A stretch of DNA of 38,776 bases from an uncultured Prevotella sp. (GCA_946186115.1 CAMHLV010000028.1:1-38776), one strand, 5' to 3'; counted from the stretch's first letter, positions 8,173 through 17,558 are shown. A program made the numbers and translations. The notes: generated by a model from the letters alone, not told the origin.

Positions 8173-9282
8173 ATGTTTGAGCACGTAATAGGACAAAGTG
8201 AAGCGCAAGAGCGACTTATGCAGATGGTTGGCGTAGGTCGTCTGCCTCATGCTATTATGCTTTGTGGCCCGTCTGGTAGCGGCAAGTTGGCATTGGCAAT
8301 GGATTTTGCTGCCCAGCTTCTGGGAAGAACCCAGAACGACAAGGCAATGCTGGCTAAATGGGAGCATCCTGACCTGCACTTTACCTATCCTACTATCAAA
8401 CTGTCGTCTATGAGTTCCGACCACAAACCAGTATCCGATGACTTTGCTCGTGAGTGGAACCAGCTCATTATGTCCGGACTCTATTTCACTATGAATGAGT
8501 GGCTGGAGCAGATGGGTGGTGAAAACCAGCAGGCTATCATAACGGCTGGCGAGAGTGATGATTTGTTGCGTAAATTGTCGCTCAAGTCGAGTCAAGGCGG
8601 ATATAAGGTAAGCATTGTATGGTTGCCCGAACGCATGAACATTGAGTGTGCCAACAAGATTCTGAAACTGTTGGAAGAGCCACCTTCGCAGACTGTTTTC
8701 ATTATGGTGTGCGAAGAGCCTGACAAACTTTTGGAAACTATTAGGAGTAGAGTACAGCGCATCGACATACGTAAGATTGACGATGCTGATATCCAGTTGG
8801 CTCTTGTAGAGCGGCGTGGACTGACGGAGGATGTGGCAGCGCGTGTTACACGTATGGTGAACGGCAGCTGGCTAAAAGCGTTGGAAACGCTAAACAGCGA
8901 TTCAGAGAATGAGTTGTTCCTCGATATGTTCCAGTCGTTGATGCGGCTGGCATATCAGCGCAAGGTAAAGGACTTGAAGGCATGGTCAGAGCGGATGGCA
9001 TCTATGGGGCGTGAGAAGCAGAAACGTTTCCTGGAATATTTTCTTCGTCTTATACGAGAGAATTTCATGTATAACTTCCAGAACAGTGAACTATGCTACA
9101 TGACCCAGCGAGAGGAAGACTTTGCGCGCAACTTTGCACGTTTCGTGAATGAAGCAAATATTCTGCCTATCTCCAATCTTGCTACAACTGCTATACGCGA
9201 CATAGGGCAGAATGCCAATGCCAAAATAGTATTCTTTGACCTGGCATTGCAGATGATAGTGTTACTTATACAAAAGAATTGA
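8173..9282 (+). CDS. holB: DNA polymerase III delta-prime subunit (clamp loader)
   Basis: 369 residues. AAA+ fold: a P-loop-type GPSGSGK at 32-38, a conserved ANKILKLLEEPPSQTVF helix and the SRV motif (ETIRSRVQRI). Delta-prime is the structural stator of the pentameric clamp loader that places the beta sliding clamp on DNA. The cysteine cluster that normally forms a zinc module after the Walker A helix is absent; that stretch (LLGRTQNDKAMLAKWEHPDLHF) has no cysteine. An alternative name would be a generic ATPase, but the HPDLHF and LLEEPP segments favour delta-prime. First gene of a three-gene operon. Confidence 0.9.
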   Translation: MFEHVIGQSEAQERLMQMVGVGRLPHAIMLCGPSGSGKLALAMDFAAQLLGRTQNDKAMLAKWEHPDLHFTYPTIKLSSMSSDHKPVSDDFAREWNQLIMSGLYFTMNEWLEQMGGENQQAIITAGESDDLLRKLSLKSSQGGYKVSIVWLPERMNIECANKILKLLEEPPSQTVFIMVCEEPDKLLETIRSRVQRIDIRKIDDADIQLALVERRGLTEDVAARVTRMVNGSWLKALETLNSDSENELFLDMFQSLMRLAYQRKVKDLKAWSERMASMGREKQKRFLEYFLRLIRENFMYNFQNSELCYMTQREEDFARNFARFVNEANILPISNLATTAIRDIGQNANAKIVFFDLALQMIVLLIQKN

Positions 9283-9312
9283 TAATTGAAAACAGAAAAC
9301 TGACAATATAAT

Positions 9313-10437
9313 ATGGAAAAGAAACTCGAAATAAGAACAGGCTGTGATCGTGGACTGTGTCATCAGGCTATAGGAAGGCAAGACAGACAGCTGAATACAT
9401 ACGACTGGCTTGCTGACGTGCCAGGTAATACTGATGATACAGATCTGGTTGAAGTGCAGTTCAAGCATACTCGTAAAGGATACTATCATAATGTTAATCA
9501 TCTGGAGCTGAAGAAGGGTGACATTGTTGCAGTAGAGGCAAATCCAGGTCATGACATAGGCGTTGTGACACTGACTGGAAGGCTTGTTAAACTGCAGATA
9601 AAGAAAGCTAACCTGAAGAGTTCTGAGGAGATTCGCCGCGTTTATCGCATAGCACGTCCTGTAGATATGGAGAAATTCCGTGAGGCTAAGAGTCGTGAGC
9701 ATGCCACAATGATAGAGAGCCGTCAGATTGCTAAGAATCTCGGACTGAAGATGAAGATTGGCGATGTGGAGTATCAGGGAGACTGCAATAAAGCTATTTT
9801 CTATTACATTGCCGACGAGCGTGTGGATTTCCGTCAACTAATCAAGGATTTGGCAGCGACGTTCCACGTGCGCATCGAGATGAAGCAGATTGGAGCCCGT
9901 CAAGAAGCAGGCCGTATCGGAGGAACAGGACCTTGCGGGCGTGAACTGTGCTGTGCCACATGGATGAAGAATTTCTCAAGTGTTGGTACTTCTGCTGCCC
10001 GTTTCCAGGATATCTCACTCAATCCTCAGAAGCTGGCTGGTATGTGTGCCAAACTGAAATGTTGTCTGAACTACGAGGTTGACTGCTATGTGGAGGCGAG
10101 TCGCAAGATGCCTTCGAAAGATACTGTGTTGCAGACAATGGATGGTGAATACTTCTTCTTCAAGAGTGATATACTGGCAGGTATGATAACATACTCTACA
10201 GATAAGAATTTGGCTGCAAATCTTGAGACGATTACTGCAGAGCGCGCCAGACAGATTATAGAGATGAACCGTAAGGGAGAGAAACCTGAAAATCTGCAGG
10301 AAGACAGCAAGAAACACGAAAAGAAACGACCTGTTGACTTGGCCACCCAGGAAAATATCAACAGATTTGACAGAGCCAAGAAGAAAAAGAAGAAGAAAAA
10401 GCCACAAAAGTCTCAGCCCAAAGATGCAAACCAATAG
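9313..10437 (+). CDS. ricT: RicT/YaaT-like PSP1 domain protein
   Basis: 374 residues. The PSP1 region covers roughly 40-260, with conserved cysteines in GCDRGLC (C11, C16) and in GPCGRELCC...MCAKLKCCLNYE. In Bacillus subtilis the homologue RicT (YaaT) forms the RicAFT complex, binds Fe-S clusters and modulates RNase Y-dependent RNA maturation; whether that role holds in Bacteroidota is unproven. The C-terminus is a disordered basic tail with eight consecutive lysines near 359-366, encoded by an AAG/AAA run. It is 30 bases after holB, and its last 14 bases overlap gldH. Confidence 0.88.
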   Translation: MEKKLEIRTGCDRGLCHQAIGRQDRQLNTYDWLADVPGNTDDTDLVEVQFKHTRKGYYHNVNHLELKKGDIVAVEANPGHDIGVVTLTGRLVKLQIKKANLKSSEEIRRVYRIARPVDMEKFREAKSREHATMIESRQIAKNLGLKMKIGDVEYQGDCNKAIFYYIADERVDFRQLIKDLAATFHVRIEMKQIGARQEAGRIGGTGPCGRELCCATWMKNFSSVGTSAARFQDISLNPQKLAGMCAKLKCCLNYEVDCYVEASRKMPSKDTVLQTMDGEYFFFKSDILAGMITYSTDKNLAANLETITAERARQIIEMNRKGEKPENLQEDSKKHEKKRPVDLATQENINRFDRAKKKKKKKKPQKSQPKDANQ

Positions 10438-10903
10438 GTACATATTATTATATATATGCACGGCAGTTTTGTCTTCCCTCTTTTTGGCCGGCTGTAACAG
10501 TAATACGGCCTACAACCACTATGAGCATACGCCAGTGGCAGGTTGGGAGAGAAATGATACACTCTTTTTTGATGCAGGACCAATTATCAGTTCTGGTCAG
10601 TATGTTGAGGAAGTAGGACTGCGCATCAATGGCGAGTATCCGTTCACTGGTCTCAACCTTGTTGTTGAACAGACGATAGAACCCTCACATGAGAGGCATA
10701 GCGATACGTTGTGTTGCAGTCTGATCAGTGAACATGGTGTTGCTAAGGGCAGGGGTATCAGCAATTATCAGTACATTTTTCATCTGACGACCTTGAAGCT
10801 GGAACAAGGCGATAAACTGCGCGTGGCAGTACGCCATGATATGAAGCGCGAGATATTGCCTGGAATCGCCGATATCGGCGTTCGCCTCACTCGGATGGAA
10901 TAG
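10424..10903 (+). CDS. gldH: Gliding motility lipoprotein GldH
   Basis: 159 residues. The signal peptide ends in a lipobox (LAGC) with the acylated cysteine at residue 24. The mature part is a single beta-rich domain with HTPVAGWERNDTLFF and the C-terminal PGIADIGVRL, which I recognise as GldH. In Flavobacterium johnsoniae GldH is needed for gliding; in non-gliding relatives it is retained with unclear function. The ATG at 10424 lies inside the end of ricT (14-base overlap), and homology and the signal peptide begin there; the frame itself opens at 10334. It is convergent with rodA. Confidence 0.85.
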   Translation: MQTNRYILLYICTAVLSSLFLAGCNSNTAYNHYEHTPVAGWERNDTLFFDAGPIISSGQYVEEVGLRINGEYPFTGLNLVVEQTIEPSHERHSDTLCCSLISEHGVAKGRGISNYQYIFHLTTLKLEQGDKLRVAVRHDMKREILPGIADIGVRLTRME

Positions 10904-10942
10904 AAGTCACATGAATGTTTGTTGCTGCGCAGCCTTACTTGC

Positions 10943-12406
10943 CTATGAGCGGATGAGGTTGCGGCTGGCATCTAACCTGAGGAAGATGAATAGCAGCAGC
11001 GTGAATCCCCAGAGTGATGAACCTCCATACGAGAAGAATGGCAGTGGTATGCCAATGACTGGGGTAAGTCCTAACACCATCCCGACATTGATGAACACAT
11101 GGAATAGGAATATGCTTAGTACGCAATATCCATAAACTCTTCCGAATCGGAATGGTTGGCGCTCGGATAGATGAATTAGCCTCAATATCAATGCTAAGAA
11201 TAATAACAGCACACCAGCAGAACCGAGGAATCCTTCTTCTTCACCAACAGTGCAGAAGATGAAGTCGGTGTCTTGCTCAGGTACGAACTTTAGTTTAGTC
11301 TGGGTGCCGTTAAGAAATCCCTTGCCTTCAAGACCTCCAGAGCCTATTGCTATTTCTGACTGGTGAACATTGTAGCCTGCTCCTCTCAGGTCCTCGTCCA
11401 GTCCCAGCAGCACGTTAATGCGTGAGCGCTGGTGTGGTTCCATCATGTTGTTCATGATGAAGTCGGCACCATAGAAGAAAATTACTGAGCCAAGAGCGAA
11501 CAATGCGATGAAATAATAGTTGCGGATACGGGTGCCAAGTCCCTCCCATATCAGATAGCCTATAAGCACTGCGGTAATGACAAGTTGGATATAGACGATG
11601 TCGAATGAGAATTCAAGCAGTAGCAGTGAAGCCAGTGTCAGTCCTAAGATATATAGCAGTAGCTTCCATGCTGTACTTCGGTTACAATACACCCATACCA
11701 TTCCGATGGAGAACAGCTGAACCAATATTAATACCGTGAATTTTCCTATCGATGTGGGAGTATCGCCGATATATACTTCTGCAAAACGAATACCAACAAC
11801 GAAATACACTACCATAGCCACTCCTGTAAACAGTATAGAGCCTGGCATGCCCTCTCGATAGAACATGAGGAAGAAAGACAGATAGACCAGTGCCGAACCC
11901 GTTTCCCGTTGTCCTATGATGAAAAGCATAGGCAGCATAATCATAGCCAATGCTGCTGCGAAGTGTTTCCATTGGTTAATGTTGTATCCGTATGTTGACA
12001 TCAGCTTGGCAAGTGCCAGTGCAGTTGCAAATTTAGCAAACTCGGCAGGCTGGAGTCTCAAGGGGCCCAAAACCAGCCACGACCTTGAGCCTTTGATGCT
12101 GTGAGGATTGAATATTGTGGCAAAGAGCAGTAGCAGAAGCATACCGTAAATAATGTATGCAAAGGTGTCGTAGAAGCGGTCGTCGAGCATCAGTATTATG
12201 AATCCGAGCATGATGCTGGTGCATATCCATACTATCTGCATGCCCGAACGGGTAGCAAGACTGAATATGTCAGTTTCGCCATAAGAATAGCTGGCTCCGC
12301 AGACGCTAATCCATCCAAACGACAACAGTGCGATATATATTAATATCGTCCACCAGTCTATAGAGCGCCAAACGCTTGTCTGCCGTTTACCTGCTTGTTG
12401 TGCCAT
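10943..12406 (-). CDS. rodA: Rod shape-determining protein RodA (SEDS glycosyltransferase)
   Basis: 487 residues with about ten membrane helices. RodA is a SEDS peptidoglycan polymerase that works with PBP2 in the elongasome. The long conserved segment SEIAIGSGGLEGKGFLNGTQ followed by VPEQDTDFIF and EEEGFLG is typical, as is PVIGIPLPFFSYGGSS near the C-terminus. The ATG at 12406 is preferred over an upstream TTG at 12412. It overlaps the end of mrdA by 20 bases and is the last gene of the operon. Confidence 0.94.
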   Translation of the reverse strand: MAQQAGKRQTSVWRSIDWWTILIYIALLSFGWISVCGASYSYGETDIFSLATRSGMQIVWICTSIMLGFIILMLDDRFYDTFAYIIYGMLLLLLFATIFNPHSIKGSRSWLVLGPLRLQPAEFAKFATALALAKLMSTYGYNINQWKHFAAALAMIMLPMLFIIGQRETGSALVYLSFFLMFYREGMPGSILFTGVAMVVYFVVGIRFAEVYIGDTPTSIGKFTVLILVQLFSIGMVWVYCNRSTAWKLLLYILGLTLASLLLLEFSFDIVYIQLVITAVLIGYLIWEGLGTRIRNYYFIALFALGSVIFFYGADFIMNNMMEPHQRSRINVLLGLDEDLRGAGYNVHQSEIAIGSGGLEGKGFLNGTQTKLKFVPEQDTDFIFCTVGEEEGFLGSAGVLLLFLALILRLIHLSERQPFRFGRVYGYCVLSIFLFHVFINVGMVLGLTPVIGIPLPFFSYGGSSLWGFTLLLFIFLRLDASRNLIRS

Positions 12407-14240
12407 AAGCAATATGTCGGTGTTGGAACTCGTCAGCCTTCTTCATAGAGGATTCTGAGAGTTTTCCGTTGATATATTTTTCCATTATTAGTCCGCCAAT
12501 AGGTACACCATAGGTAGCACCCCATCCGCCGTTTTCAACATATACTGCAACAGCTATCTGAGGCTTGTCCATCGGTGCAAAGCCCATAAATACAGAGTGG
12601 TCGTGGCCTCTGTTCTGTGCAGTACCTGTCTTTCCGCAAGCAACGAAATTGTATCGTGACAACTCATGGCAGGTGCCTCCTGTGGCAGATGCTCTCATTC
12701 CTGCCACCACATAGTCGTAGGCAGCGCGGCTTGCCTTGGAATAGTGCCTGCGGGTAAATGTAGTGTCGAGTTTCTCGCCCTGTATCTTTTTCACTACGTG
12801 TGGCACGCAATACCATCCTCTGTTGGCAATGGTAGCGCCGAGATTGGCAATCTGCAAAGGTGTTGCAGTAACCTCACCCTGTCCGATGGCTATGGAAATC
12901 ACGGTGAGTCCGTTCCACGAACCGTGATATCTGCCGTCGTAGTATTCACCGTTAGGTATCATGCCTCGTTTTTCACCAGGAAGGTCTATTCCGAGTTTAT
13001 AGCCGAATCCCATACTTACCATGTAGTCTCGCCATGTGTTCATCGCATTGACCACTGAGCCGTATTTCGACTTTGCACCAATCATGTAATATAGTCCCCA
13101 ACAGAAATAACCGTTACACGATGTAGATAGTGCAGGCACCAGAGGTAGGGGAGAAGCGTGTCCGTGGCATCCCACATGCAGTCCTTTATAGTTGAATCCA
13201 TGACCGCACGGATAGGCTGTGTGTGTGGGGTGTATGATGCCTTCCGTCATGAAGGTCAGTCCTTGAGTGGTCTTGAATGTAGAACCAGGGGGATACATAC
13301 CCATGATACTTCTGTTGAGGAGCGGCTTCCATACGTTGTGACTCAGCAGCAGATGGCTCTTCGAGCGCTGTCGTCCTACCATCATTCGTGGGTCGTAGCT
13401 TGGCGATGACACCATGCAAAGAACTTCTCCAGTGGATGGCTCGATAGCCACAATGCTGCCAATCTTGCCTTCCATAAGCCTTTCACCAAGTGCCTGTAAC
13501 TCGGCATCAATGCTCAGCGTGAGGTTCTTGCCAGGAACAGGACGGCGGTCGAACTTTCCGTTTTGGTAGTGTCCTTGAACTCGTCCGTGTGCGTCGCGCA
13601 ATAGAATCTGCATGCCTTTCTCACCTCTCAGCTCCTTCTCATAGCTGCGCTCTACGCCCAGTTTTCCTATGTAGTCGCCTGGTTGATAGTAGTCGTCCTC
13701 CTCAATGTCGGCTGGAGAAACTTCTGCCACATCTCCTAATACGTGGGCTGCTATTGATTGCTGGTATTGGCGTATTGAGCGCTTCTGTACATAGAATCCT
13801 GGAAAGCGGAACATCTTCTCCTGAAATACAGAGAAGTCTTTGTCGCTGAGTTGGCTCATGAATATTTGCTGGGTAAACCTTGAGTATCCTGGATTTTTTC
13901 CACGGTCTTTAATGGTTTCCATGCGGTGGTCAAACTCCTCTTTTGTGATATTAAGACTCTGGCAGAAGTCAAGAGTGTCAAGACGGTCTTTGGCCTCGTT
14001 CATCACAACCATAATGTCATAGGCTGGTTGATTGTAAACAAGCAGCTTGCCGTTACGGTCGGAAATGACTCCTCTTGACGGGTATTCTATTTTCTTGAGA
14101 AAGGCATTCGAGTCGGCACTCTTCTTATAGTCGTCGCTGGTGATCTGGAGCATAAACAGCCTGACGATATAGACGGCCACAATAGTTATGGCCACCCCGG
14201 CAATGACTAAACGTCTTTTGTCCAGATTGTAGTCTTTCAT
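12387..14240 (-). CDS. mrdA: Penicillin-binding protein 2 (elongation transpeptidase)
   Basis: 617 residues. One N-terminal membrane anchor (about 13-32), a dimerisation/pedestal region, and a C-terminal class B transpeptidase domain. Active-site motifs are SxxK at S320-K323 (PPGSTFK), SxN at S374-N376 (SCN) and KTG at 537-539. It cross-links peptidoglycan in the periplasm together with RodA, whose gene directly follows and overlaps it. It overlaps mreD by 4 bases. All catalytic residues are intact. Confidence 0.95.
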   Translation of the reverse strand: MKDYNLDKRRLVIAGVAITIVAVYIVRLFMLQITSDDYKKSADSNAFLKKIEYPSRGVISDRNGKLLVYNQPAYDIMVVMNEAKDRLDTLDFCQSLNITKEEFDHRMETIKDRGKNPGYSRFTQQIFMSQLSDKDFSVFQEKMFRFPGFYVQKRSIRQYQQSIAAHVLGDVAEVSPADIEEDDYYQPGDYIGKLGVERSYEKELRGEKGMQILLRDAHGRVQGHYQNGKFDRRPVPGKNLTLSIDAELQALGERLMEGKIGSIVAIEPSTGEVLCMVSSPSYDPRMMVGRQRSKSHLLLSHNVWKPLLNRSIMGMYPPGSTFKTTQGLTFMTEGIIHPTHTAYPCGHGFNYKGLHVGCHGHASPLPLVPALSTSCNGYFCWGLYYMIGAKSKYGSVVNAMNTWRDYMVSMGFGYKLGIDLPGEKRGMIPNGEYYDGRYHGSWNGLTVISIAIGQGEVTATPLQIANLGATIANRGWYCVPHVVKKIQGEKLDTTFTRRHYSKASRAAYDYVVAGMRASATGGTCHELSRYNFVACGKTGTAQNRGHDHSVFMGFAPMDKPQIAVAVYVENGGWGATYGVPIGGLIMEKYINGKLSESSMKKADEFQHRHIAYGTTSR

Positions 14241-14740
14241 TTCGCACTCTTAGCTATCTCAAACGTGTATATCAGCAACAGGGTGATTGCTGTACTTCCT
14301 GCAACGCACAATGCCCACTGTGAGATATTGAAGAAGCTGAAGAGCTCCAGCGAATAGAATACCAGACAGTATGTCAGTACAAGTATTATTATGTAATAGC
14401 TGTACTTTAGCGGACCGAGTGTAGATAGTGCCGGTTTCAGGTCGTCAACAGAATCACGTGGCACAAAGAGTTCAAAAATATAAGGCTGAATGGCCGCAGT
14501 CAGCGTCAGAGATGCTGAAGCAAGTCCTGGCGTGTTTGAGAAAGTATCAATCATCAGTCCCAGCATGAAACTCCATAGCAGTGTAGCCCATTTGGGGTAG
14601 TTCCGTGGAAACTGGCTGACAAAATAGACATAGAATAGTGGTGTGGCACAGTTAAACAGGTGGATGCGCCCCAGCACCAGCGCCTGTACCAATATGAACA
14701 CCACGAACCATCCGGCTCTCTTCAACAGATCTATTGTCAT
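14237..14740 (-). CDS. mreD: Rod shape-determining protein MreD
   Basis: 167 residues, almost all hydrophobic, with about five membrane helices. A small inner-membrane partner of MreC in the elongasome. Sequence conservation in this family is low; the call rests on size, hydrophobicity (FNCATPLFYVYF and LMIDTFSNTPG, the region resembling the MreD substrate-pocket segment) and on its fixed place between mreC and mrdA. It overlaps mrdA by 4 bases and starts 33 bases after mreC. Confidence 0.88.
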   Translation of the reverse strand: MTIDLLKRAGWFVVFILVQALVLGRIHLFNCATPLFYVYFVSQFPRNYPKWATLLWSFMLGLMIDTFSNTPGLASASLTLTAAIQPYIFELFVPRDSVDDLKPALSTLGPLKYSYYIIILVLTYCLVFYSLELFSFFNISQWALCVAGSTAITLLLIYTFEIAKSAK

Positions 14741-14773
14741 TGCCTTATGATTTCAACACTCTATACCTATAAC

Positions 14774-15643
14774 TTATTCTTTAACATTAAGTTTCAGAGA
14801 ATCTTTTGCGGCCTGAAGCAGCCTTACCCTTTCGGCTATCGACTTGTCGCTTATTACCACCACGTCGCGCAAGTTGCCGAAGTCGGTTGAGAGCCGTACT
14901 TGTAGTTTGTACGACAAACCGTCGCGAGAGTTATACACCTGCTTTATCTGGCCTATCAGTACTCCTGCAGGGAATATGCTTGAATAGCCATTGGTCTCAA
15001 CCCATTCACCTATCTTGAAACGGGCATGTCGCGGTATATCCTCCACGTATGCCATTCCGGCATCCTTGCCGTCCCAGCGCAAAACTCCGAAATATCCTCT
15101 TCCTCTGATAGCACAGCTGATGCGTGAAGAAGTGACGTTGAGCACTGGTATTACTATACTGTAGTGCTCAGACGTCATGTGTGTCACGCCAACGACGCCT
15201 TTTCCGCATGCCACACCCATGCCTGCCTCCACTCCGTCAGCCTCACCCTTGTCGATGGTGATGAGGTTGTCTGGTTCGTTGAGCTCATTAGTGATGACTT
15301 TTGCTGGAATGAGTTTATACTGGCTGAGCATCTCGAGTTCCTGGCGTTCTTTGATGTCAACTTCGTTTGTCGCATCGCTGTACAAACGGCGTAGTTGAGT
15401 GACCTGCCGCTCCAGATAAAAGTTACGGAGCGTCAGGTCCTCATTGATTTTTGTCAATGAGAAGAATTGTTCCACTGCCGAACTCCATCCATAGACCCGT
15501 CCTGCTACAGCGTTAGCCGACGAGAACCAGACGCTATTCTGATAACTGTTGTATTGAAACAGCAATATAGCACTGGCGATTTCAAGAATGACGAACAGAA
15601 ACCAGTGGAAATGCTTTCGCAGAAACTCCAGAAGGTTTTTCAT
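14774..15643 (-). CDS. mreC: Rod shape-determining protein MreC
   Basis: 289 residues. One membrane helix near residues 14-32, then a coiled coil (about 65-95, LTLRNFYLERQVTQLRRLY), then the periplasmic double beta-barrel with GEADGVEAGMGVACGKGVVG and TNGYSSIFPAGVLIG. MreC scaffolds the elongasome and activates PBP2/RodA. It follows mreB with a 9-base gap. Confidence 0.94.
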   Translation of the reverse strand: MKNLLEFLRKHFHWFLFVILEIASAILLFQYNSYQNSVWFSSANAVAGRVYGWSSAVEQFFSLTKINEDLTLRNFYLERQVTQLRRLYSDATNEVDIKERQELEMLSQYKLIPAKVITNELNEPDNLITIDKGEADGVEAGMGVACGKGVVGVTHMTSEHYSIVIPVLNVTSSRISCAIRGRGYFGVLRWDGKDAGMAYVEDIPRHARFKIGEWVETNGYSSIFPAGVLIGQIKQVYNSRDGLSYKLQVRLSTDFGNLRDVVVISDKSIAERVRLLQAAKDSLKLNVKE

Positions 15644-15652
15644 CCGGTTGTC

Positions 15653-16675
15653 TTATCGCATCAGGAAAGAGAAACGGTCAACGTTTTTCAGTGCGATGCC
15701 GGCACCCTTGGCAACAGAGTGCAACGGGTCCTCAGCAATATGGAACTGGATGTTGATTTTGCTCTCCAGTCTGCGGTCGAGGCCTCTGAGCAGAGCACCT
15801 CCGCCAGCCAACCAGATACCATTCTTCACGATATCGGCATACAACTCGGGTGGTGTGTTCTCAAGAGCCGAAAGTACGGCATTCTCAATTTTGGCCACAG
15901 TCTTGTCCAGGCAGTGAGCTATCTCCTGATAGCATACAGGTACTTCCATAGGCAGTGCTGTGATACGGTTCGGGCCGTGGACAATATAGTCCTCAGGAGC
16001 CTCGTCGCCTAGGTCGGTAAGAGCCGAACCTACTGCAATCTTAATGCGCTCGGCCATGCGCTCCGACACCTTTACGTTGTGCTGACGTGACATGTATTCC
16101 TGAATGTCGAGTGTCAGGTCGTCGCCAGCAGTACGTATTGAGTTGTTGGATACGATGCCTCCCAGTGATATTACGGCAATCTCTGTTGAACCGCCACCTA
16201 TGTCAACTATCATGTTGCCTTCAGGTGCTTCAACGTCAATGCCAATACCGATGGCTGCTGCCATAGGTTCGAAAATCAAATATACATCGCGACCGTCAGC
16301 GTGCTCTGCAGAGTCGCGTACAGCACGCAGCTCTACTTCGGTAGATCCTGACGGTACTCCAATCACCATGCGGAGTGATGGTGAGAACAGTCGATGTCCT
16401 GTGTGAACCATCTTTATCAGTCCGCGCATCATCTGCTCGCAGGCTGAGAAATCGGCTATAACACCATCGCGCAGTGGGCGAACGGTGCGTATGTTGTCAT
16501 GTGTCTTCTCGTACATCATCTTGGCTTTCTCACCCACGGCAATCATCTTGTCGGTATGGCGGTCCAGCGCTACTACAGACGGCTCGTCAACCACAATCTT
16601 ATCATCACTGATAATAATGGTGTTGGCCGTTCCCAGGTCCATGGCTATCTCCTGAACAAAACTGAAAAATCCCAT
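15653..16675 (-). CDS. mreB: Rod shape-determining protein MreB (actin-like)
   Basis: 340 residues, the normal MreB length. Actin-fold signatures: phosphate-1 loop MDLGTANTII, phosphate-2 loop VDIGGGSTEIAVIS, adenosine motif WLAGGGALLRGLD near the C-terminus. Forms membrane-bound filaments that orient wall synthesis. The gene begins 31 bases after the purH-like gene, leaving no room for a full promoter, so it is probably co-transcribed with it. The gap is filled with A/T-rich TTTAATCTT-like repeats. Confidence 0.96.
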   Translation of the reverse strand: MGFFSFVQEIAMDLGTANTIIISDDKIVVDEPSVVALDRHTDKMIAVGEKAKMMYEKTHDNIRTVRPLRDGVIADFSACEQMMRGLIKMVHTGHRLFSPSLRMVIGVPSGSTEVELRAVRDSAEHADGRDVYLIFEPMAAAIGIGIDVEAPEGNMIVDIGGGSTEIAVISLGGIVSNNSIRTAGDDLTLDIQEYMSRQHNVKVSERMAERIKIAVGSALTDLGDEAPEDYIVHGPNRITALPMEVPVCYQEIAHCLDKTVAKIENAVLSALENTPPELYADIVKNGIWLAGGGALLRGLDRRLESKINIQFHIAEDPLHSVAKGAGIALKNVDRFSFLMR

Positions 16676-16706
16676 AAAATAACTTTAATCTTAAAACTTT
16701 AAACTT

Positions 16707-17303
16707 TTAATCTTTATTGAACCAAGCGTGAATGGCAGTATCGTAGTGTGAGCTGACACCGAAGGCACGAGTTGCAAACATGCGGCGCTGCTCCTTCGTG
16801 GTCTCGGCACCCTGCTGGTTAAGAATGTCCAGCAGAACAGAGTATTCAGCCTTTGAGGGCACAATGACAACATCGTTGAAATTCTTGGCTCCGGCACGTA
16901 TCAGCGAGATACCGCCAATATCAATCTTCTCAATGATGTCTTCCTCGGATGCACCACTGGCAACGGTCTGCTCAAAGGGATACAGGTCAACGATAACCAG
17001 GTCGATTTCTGGAATCTCATACTGAGCCATCTGCTCGCGGTCGCCATCGTTCTCGCGACGGCCGAGGATGCCTCCGAACACCTTCGGATGCAGAGTCTTT
17101 ACACGTCCACCGAGTATTGAAGGATACGTTGTTACGTTCTCCACCTTCTCGCACTCGTAGCCGAGTGATTCAATAAACGTCTGGGTGCCGCCAGTCGACA
17201 GGAACTTCACGCCCTCGTCGTTCAACTTCTTCAGCAACTCCTCCAGCCCATCCTTGTGAAATACTGAGATGAGTGCTGTCTTAATCTTTTTCTTGTCTGC
17301 CAT
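16707..17303 (-). CDS. purH: IMP cyclohydrolase (PurH MGS domain alone)
   Basis: 198 residues covering only the N-terminal half of PurH. The MGS-like cyclohydrolase domain is complete: ALISVFHKDGLEELLKKL, LSTGGTQTFIESLGYE, VENVTTYPSILGGRVKTLHPKVFGGIL and IVDLYPFE. This half closes FAICAR to IMP, the last step of purine synthesis. The usual bifunctional enzyme is about 510 residues, with an AICAR transformylase domain after residue 200; here a stop follows IHAWFNKD and mreB begins 31 bases later. The ending is clean, with no remnant of the second domain, so this looks like a stand-alone gene and not a fresh frameshift. The transformylase must be encoded elsewhere. Confidence 0.88.
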   Translation of the reverse strand: MADKKKIKTALISVFHKDGLEELLKKLNDEGVKFLSTGGTQTFIESLGYECEKVENVTTYPSILGGRVKTLHPKVFGGILGRRENDGDREQMAQYEIPEIDLVIVDLYPFEQTVASGASEEDIIEKIDIGGISLIRAGAKNFNDVVIVPSKAEYSVLLDILNQQGAETTKEQRRMFATRAFGVSSHYDTAIHAWFNKD

Positions 17304-17340
17304 AAATATAACGTTATATAAAAAATGCGGAATTGGACTG

Positions 17341-17348
17341 CAAAATTA
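17341..17348 (-). promoter_or_regulatory. Probable -7 box for the purH-mre operon
   Basis: Minus-strand TAATTTTG (17348-17341), 38 bases before the start at 17303. It fits TAnnTTTG. A clear TTTG at -33 is not visible. It faces away from the promoter of the outer-membrane protein gene. Confidence 0.5.
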
Positions 17349-17520
17349 CAAAAAAGCAAGCATTCTGCATCACATTTTGCAGAAAAAATTTTCTTTGTCT
17401 AAAAAATAATAATGTATATCAAGCAGTCATCTATGTATTCCTATGGGCTCTTATTACAATTCGTTTGTTCGTTTTAGGAAAATAATTAGCCGAATGTGCA
17501 GTTGTTTCGAAATTTTTTTG

Positions 17521-17528
17521 TACCTTTG
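17521..17528 (+). promoter_or_regulatory. -7 box of the FadL-type protein gene
   Basis: TACCTTTG followed by CAGCC, the same extended box seen at the tRNA-Lys, tsaB and parA promoters. The start codon is 30 bases on. The -33 element is poor (only a GTTG at 17501-17504, too close), so strength is uncertain. Confidence 0.65.
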
Positions 17529-17558
17529 CAGCCGGATTTAAATAACCATTAGAAAATT

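Noticed and set aside
9859..9873. A parS-like GTTCCACGTG in ricT
   Set aside because: Only about ten positions of the usual GTTCCACGTGGAAC-type palindrome match and the second half is wrong; one site would also be far from typical clusters.
12387..12412. Overlap of rodA and mrdA as a frameshift or fusion
   Set aside because: Both proteins are complete with normal ends; starting rodA at 12406 gives an ordinary 20-base overlap.
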